From NCBI GenBank assembly GCA_020025015.1, contig JAHHSV010000016.1, positions 1-32,538 of the forward strand: DNA of 32,538 nt. The letters run 5' to 3'. This DNA comes from Anaeroplasmataceae bacterium (GTDB lineage: Bacteria; Bacillota_I; Bacilli_A; Acholeplasmatales; Anaeroplasmataceae). This document shows positions 32,441-32,538 of this stretch, piece by piece (the stretch's first letter is position 1; each line of letters begins with the position of its first letter). The translations under genes were made by a program, and so were the position numbers. The notes under the pieces are model-generated. The model was not told where the DNA came from and searched no databases. It saw only the letters and a program-made list of their open reading frames with translations.

Positions 32441-32538
32441 ATGAAATTCTTTAAGCTAATAATTCTCTTTTTTGTTTTATTTTTAACTGGCTGTAAGAAA
32501 ATTAGCTTTGATTTTTCTGTTTTAGAGGCTAATAATAC
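32441..32538 (+). CDS. lipoprotein, N-terminus only
   Basis: Thirty-two residues are visible, beginning MKFFKLIILFFVLFLTGCKK. This is a short charged start, a hydrophobic core and the lipobox LTGC, so the mature protein would begin at the lipid-modified Cys and sit on the outer face of the cell membrane. The gene runs off the window, so its function is unknown. The ribosome site is weak (AGTGAT), and the preceding leader is about 100 nt. Confidence 0.7.
   Translation, partial: MKFFKLIILFFVLFLTGCKKISFDFSVLEANN

Noticed and set aside
1..32538. CRISPR arrays or prophage structural genes
   Set aside because: No regularly spaced repeats were seen, and no capsid, terminase, tail, integrase or Cas genes occur; only short tandem duplications at about 840 and 19650 were found.

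Overview
The window is AT-rich DNA from a low-GC Gram-positive bacterium (Bacillota). PolC-type replicase, YlmH, a Mn2+ (yybP-ykoY) riboswitch, a fluoride riboswitch and many short intrinsic terminators point to the Bacilli. The very low GC, the oxygen-sensitive class III ribonucleotide reductase and the Fe-S serine dehydratase suggest an anaerobe, perhaps related to Erysipelotrichales, RF39 or Acholeplasmatales. That placement is inference. TGA is used as a stop (for example at the mtnN/rnhA and sdaA/rlmD overlaps) and Trp is TGG, so this is not the Mycoplasma code.

Layout, left to right. (1) 1-870, minus strand: the 5' part of a cation/proton antiporter behind a fluoride-riboswitch leader, apparently broken near the window edge by a hairpin-bearing element, then a tRNA-Val(UAC) gene. 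(2) 871-5808: an orphan protein with a HEPN-like RX5H motif, then a Mn2+ riboswitch driving a P2A-type cation ATPase and a CaCA-family exchanger. (3) 5912-9864: a diacylglycerol-kinase-like lipid kinase, acyl carrier protein, a degenerate leucyl-tRNA-synthetase paralogue that has lost both ATP-binding signatures, and a membrane protein. (4) 9870-24233: housekeeping genes, namely polC, a Bax-inhibitor-1-like membrane protein, ylmH, udk, mtnN, an RNase H, a Na/Pi symporter with PhoU domain, uvrB, sdaA and an rlmD-like rRNA methyltransferase.

(5) 24234-31719 looks accessory. It starts with a ~150-nt strongly foldable intergenic segment and a promoter overlapped by a perfect inverted repeat. A three-gene cassette follows: a small HTH protein, a protein with a glycine-rich membrane hairpin, and a single-domain RNase III-like protein. 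Next comes a second operon behind a long leader with an apparent terminator/antiterminator switch: nrdG, an nrdD without the ATP-cone, a dTMP-kinase-like gene, and a protein fusing BspA-type leucine-rich repeats to a beta-class DNA adenine methyltransferase domain. (6) 31720-32538 is gene-poor, with a 47-residue ORF and the start of a lipoprotein gene.

The best candidates for undescribed biology are the HTH/membrane/RNase III cassette with its structured upstream RNA, the unassigned leader of the anaerobic RNR operon, the LRR-methyltransferase fusion co-transcribed with dNTP-supply genes, and the catalytically stripped LeuRS paralogue beside acpP.
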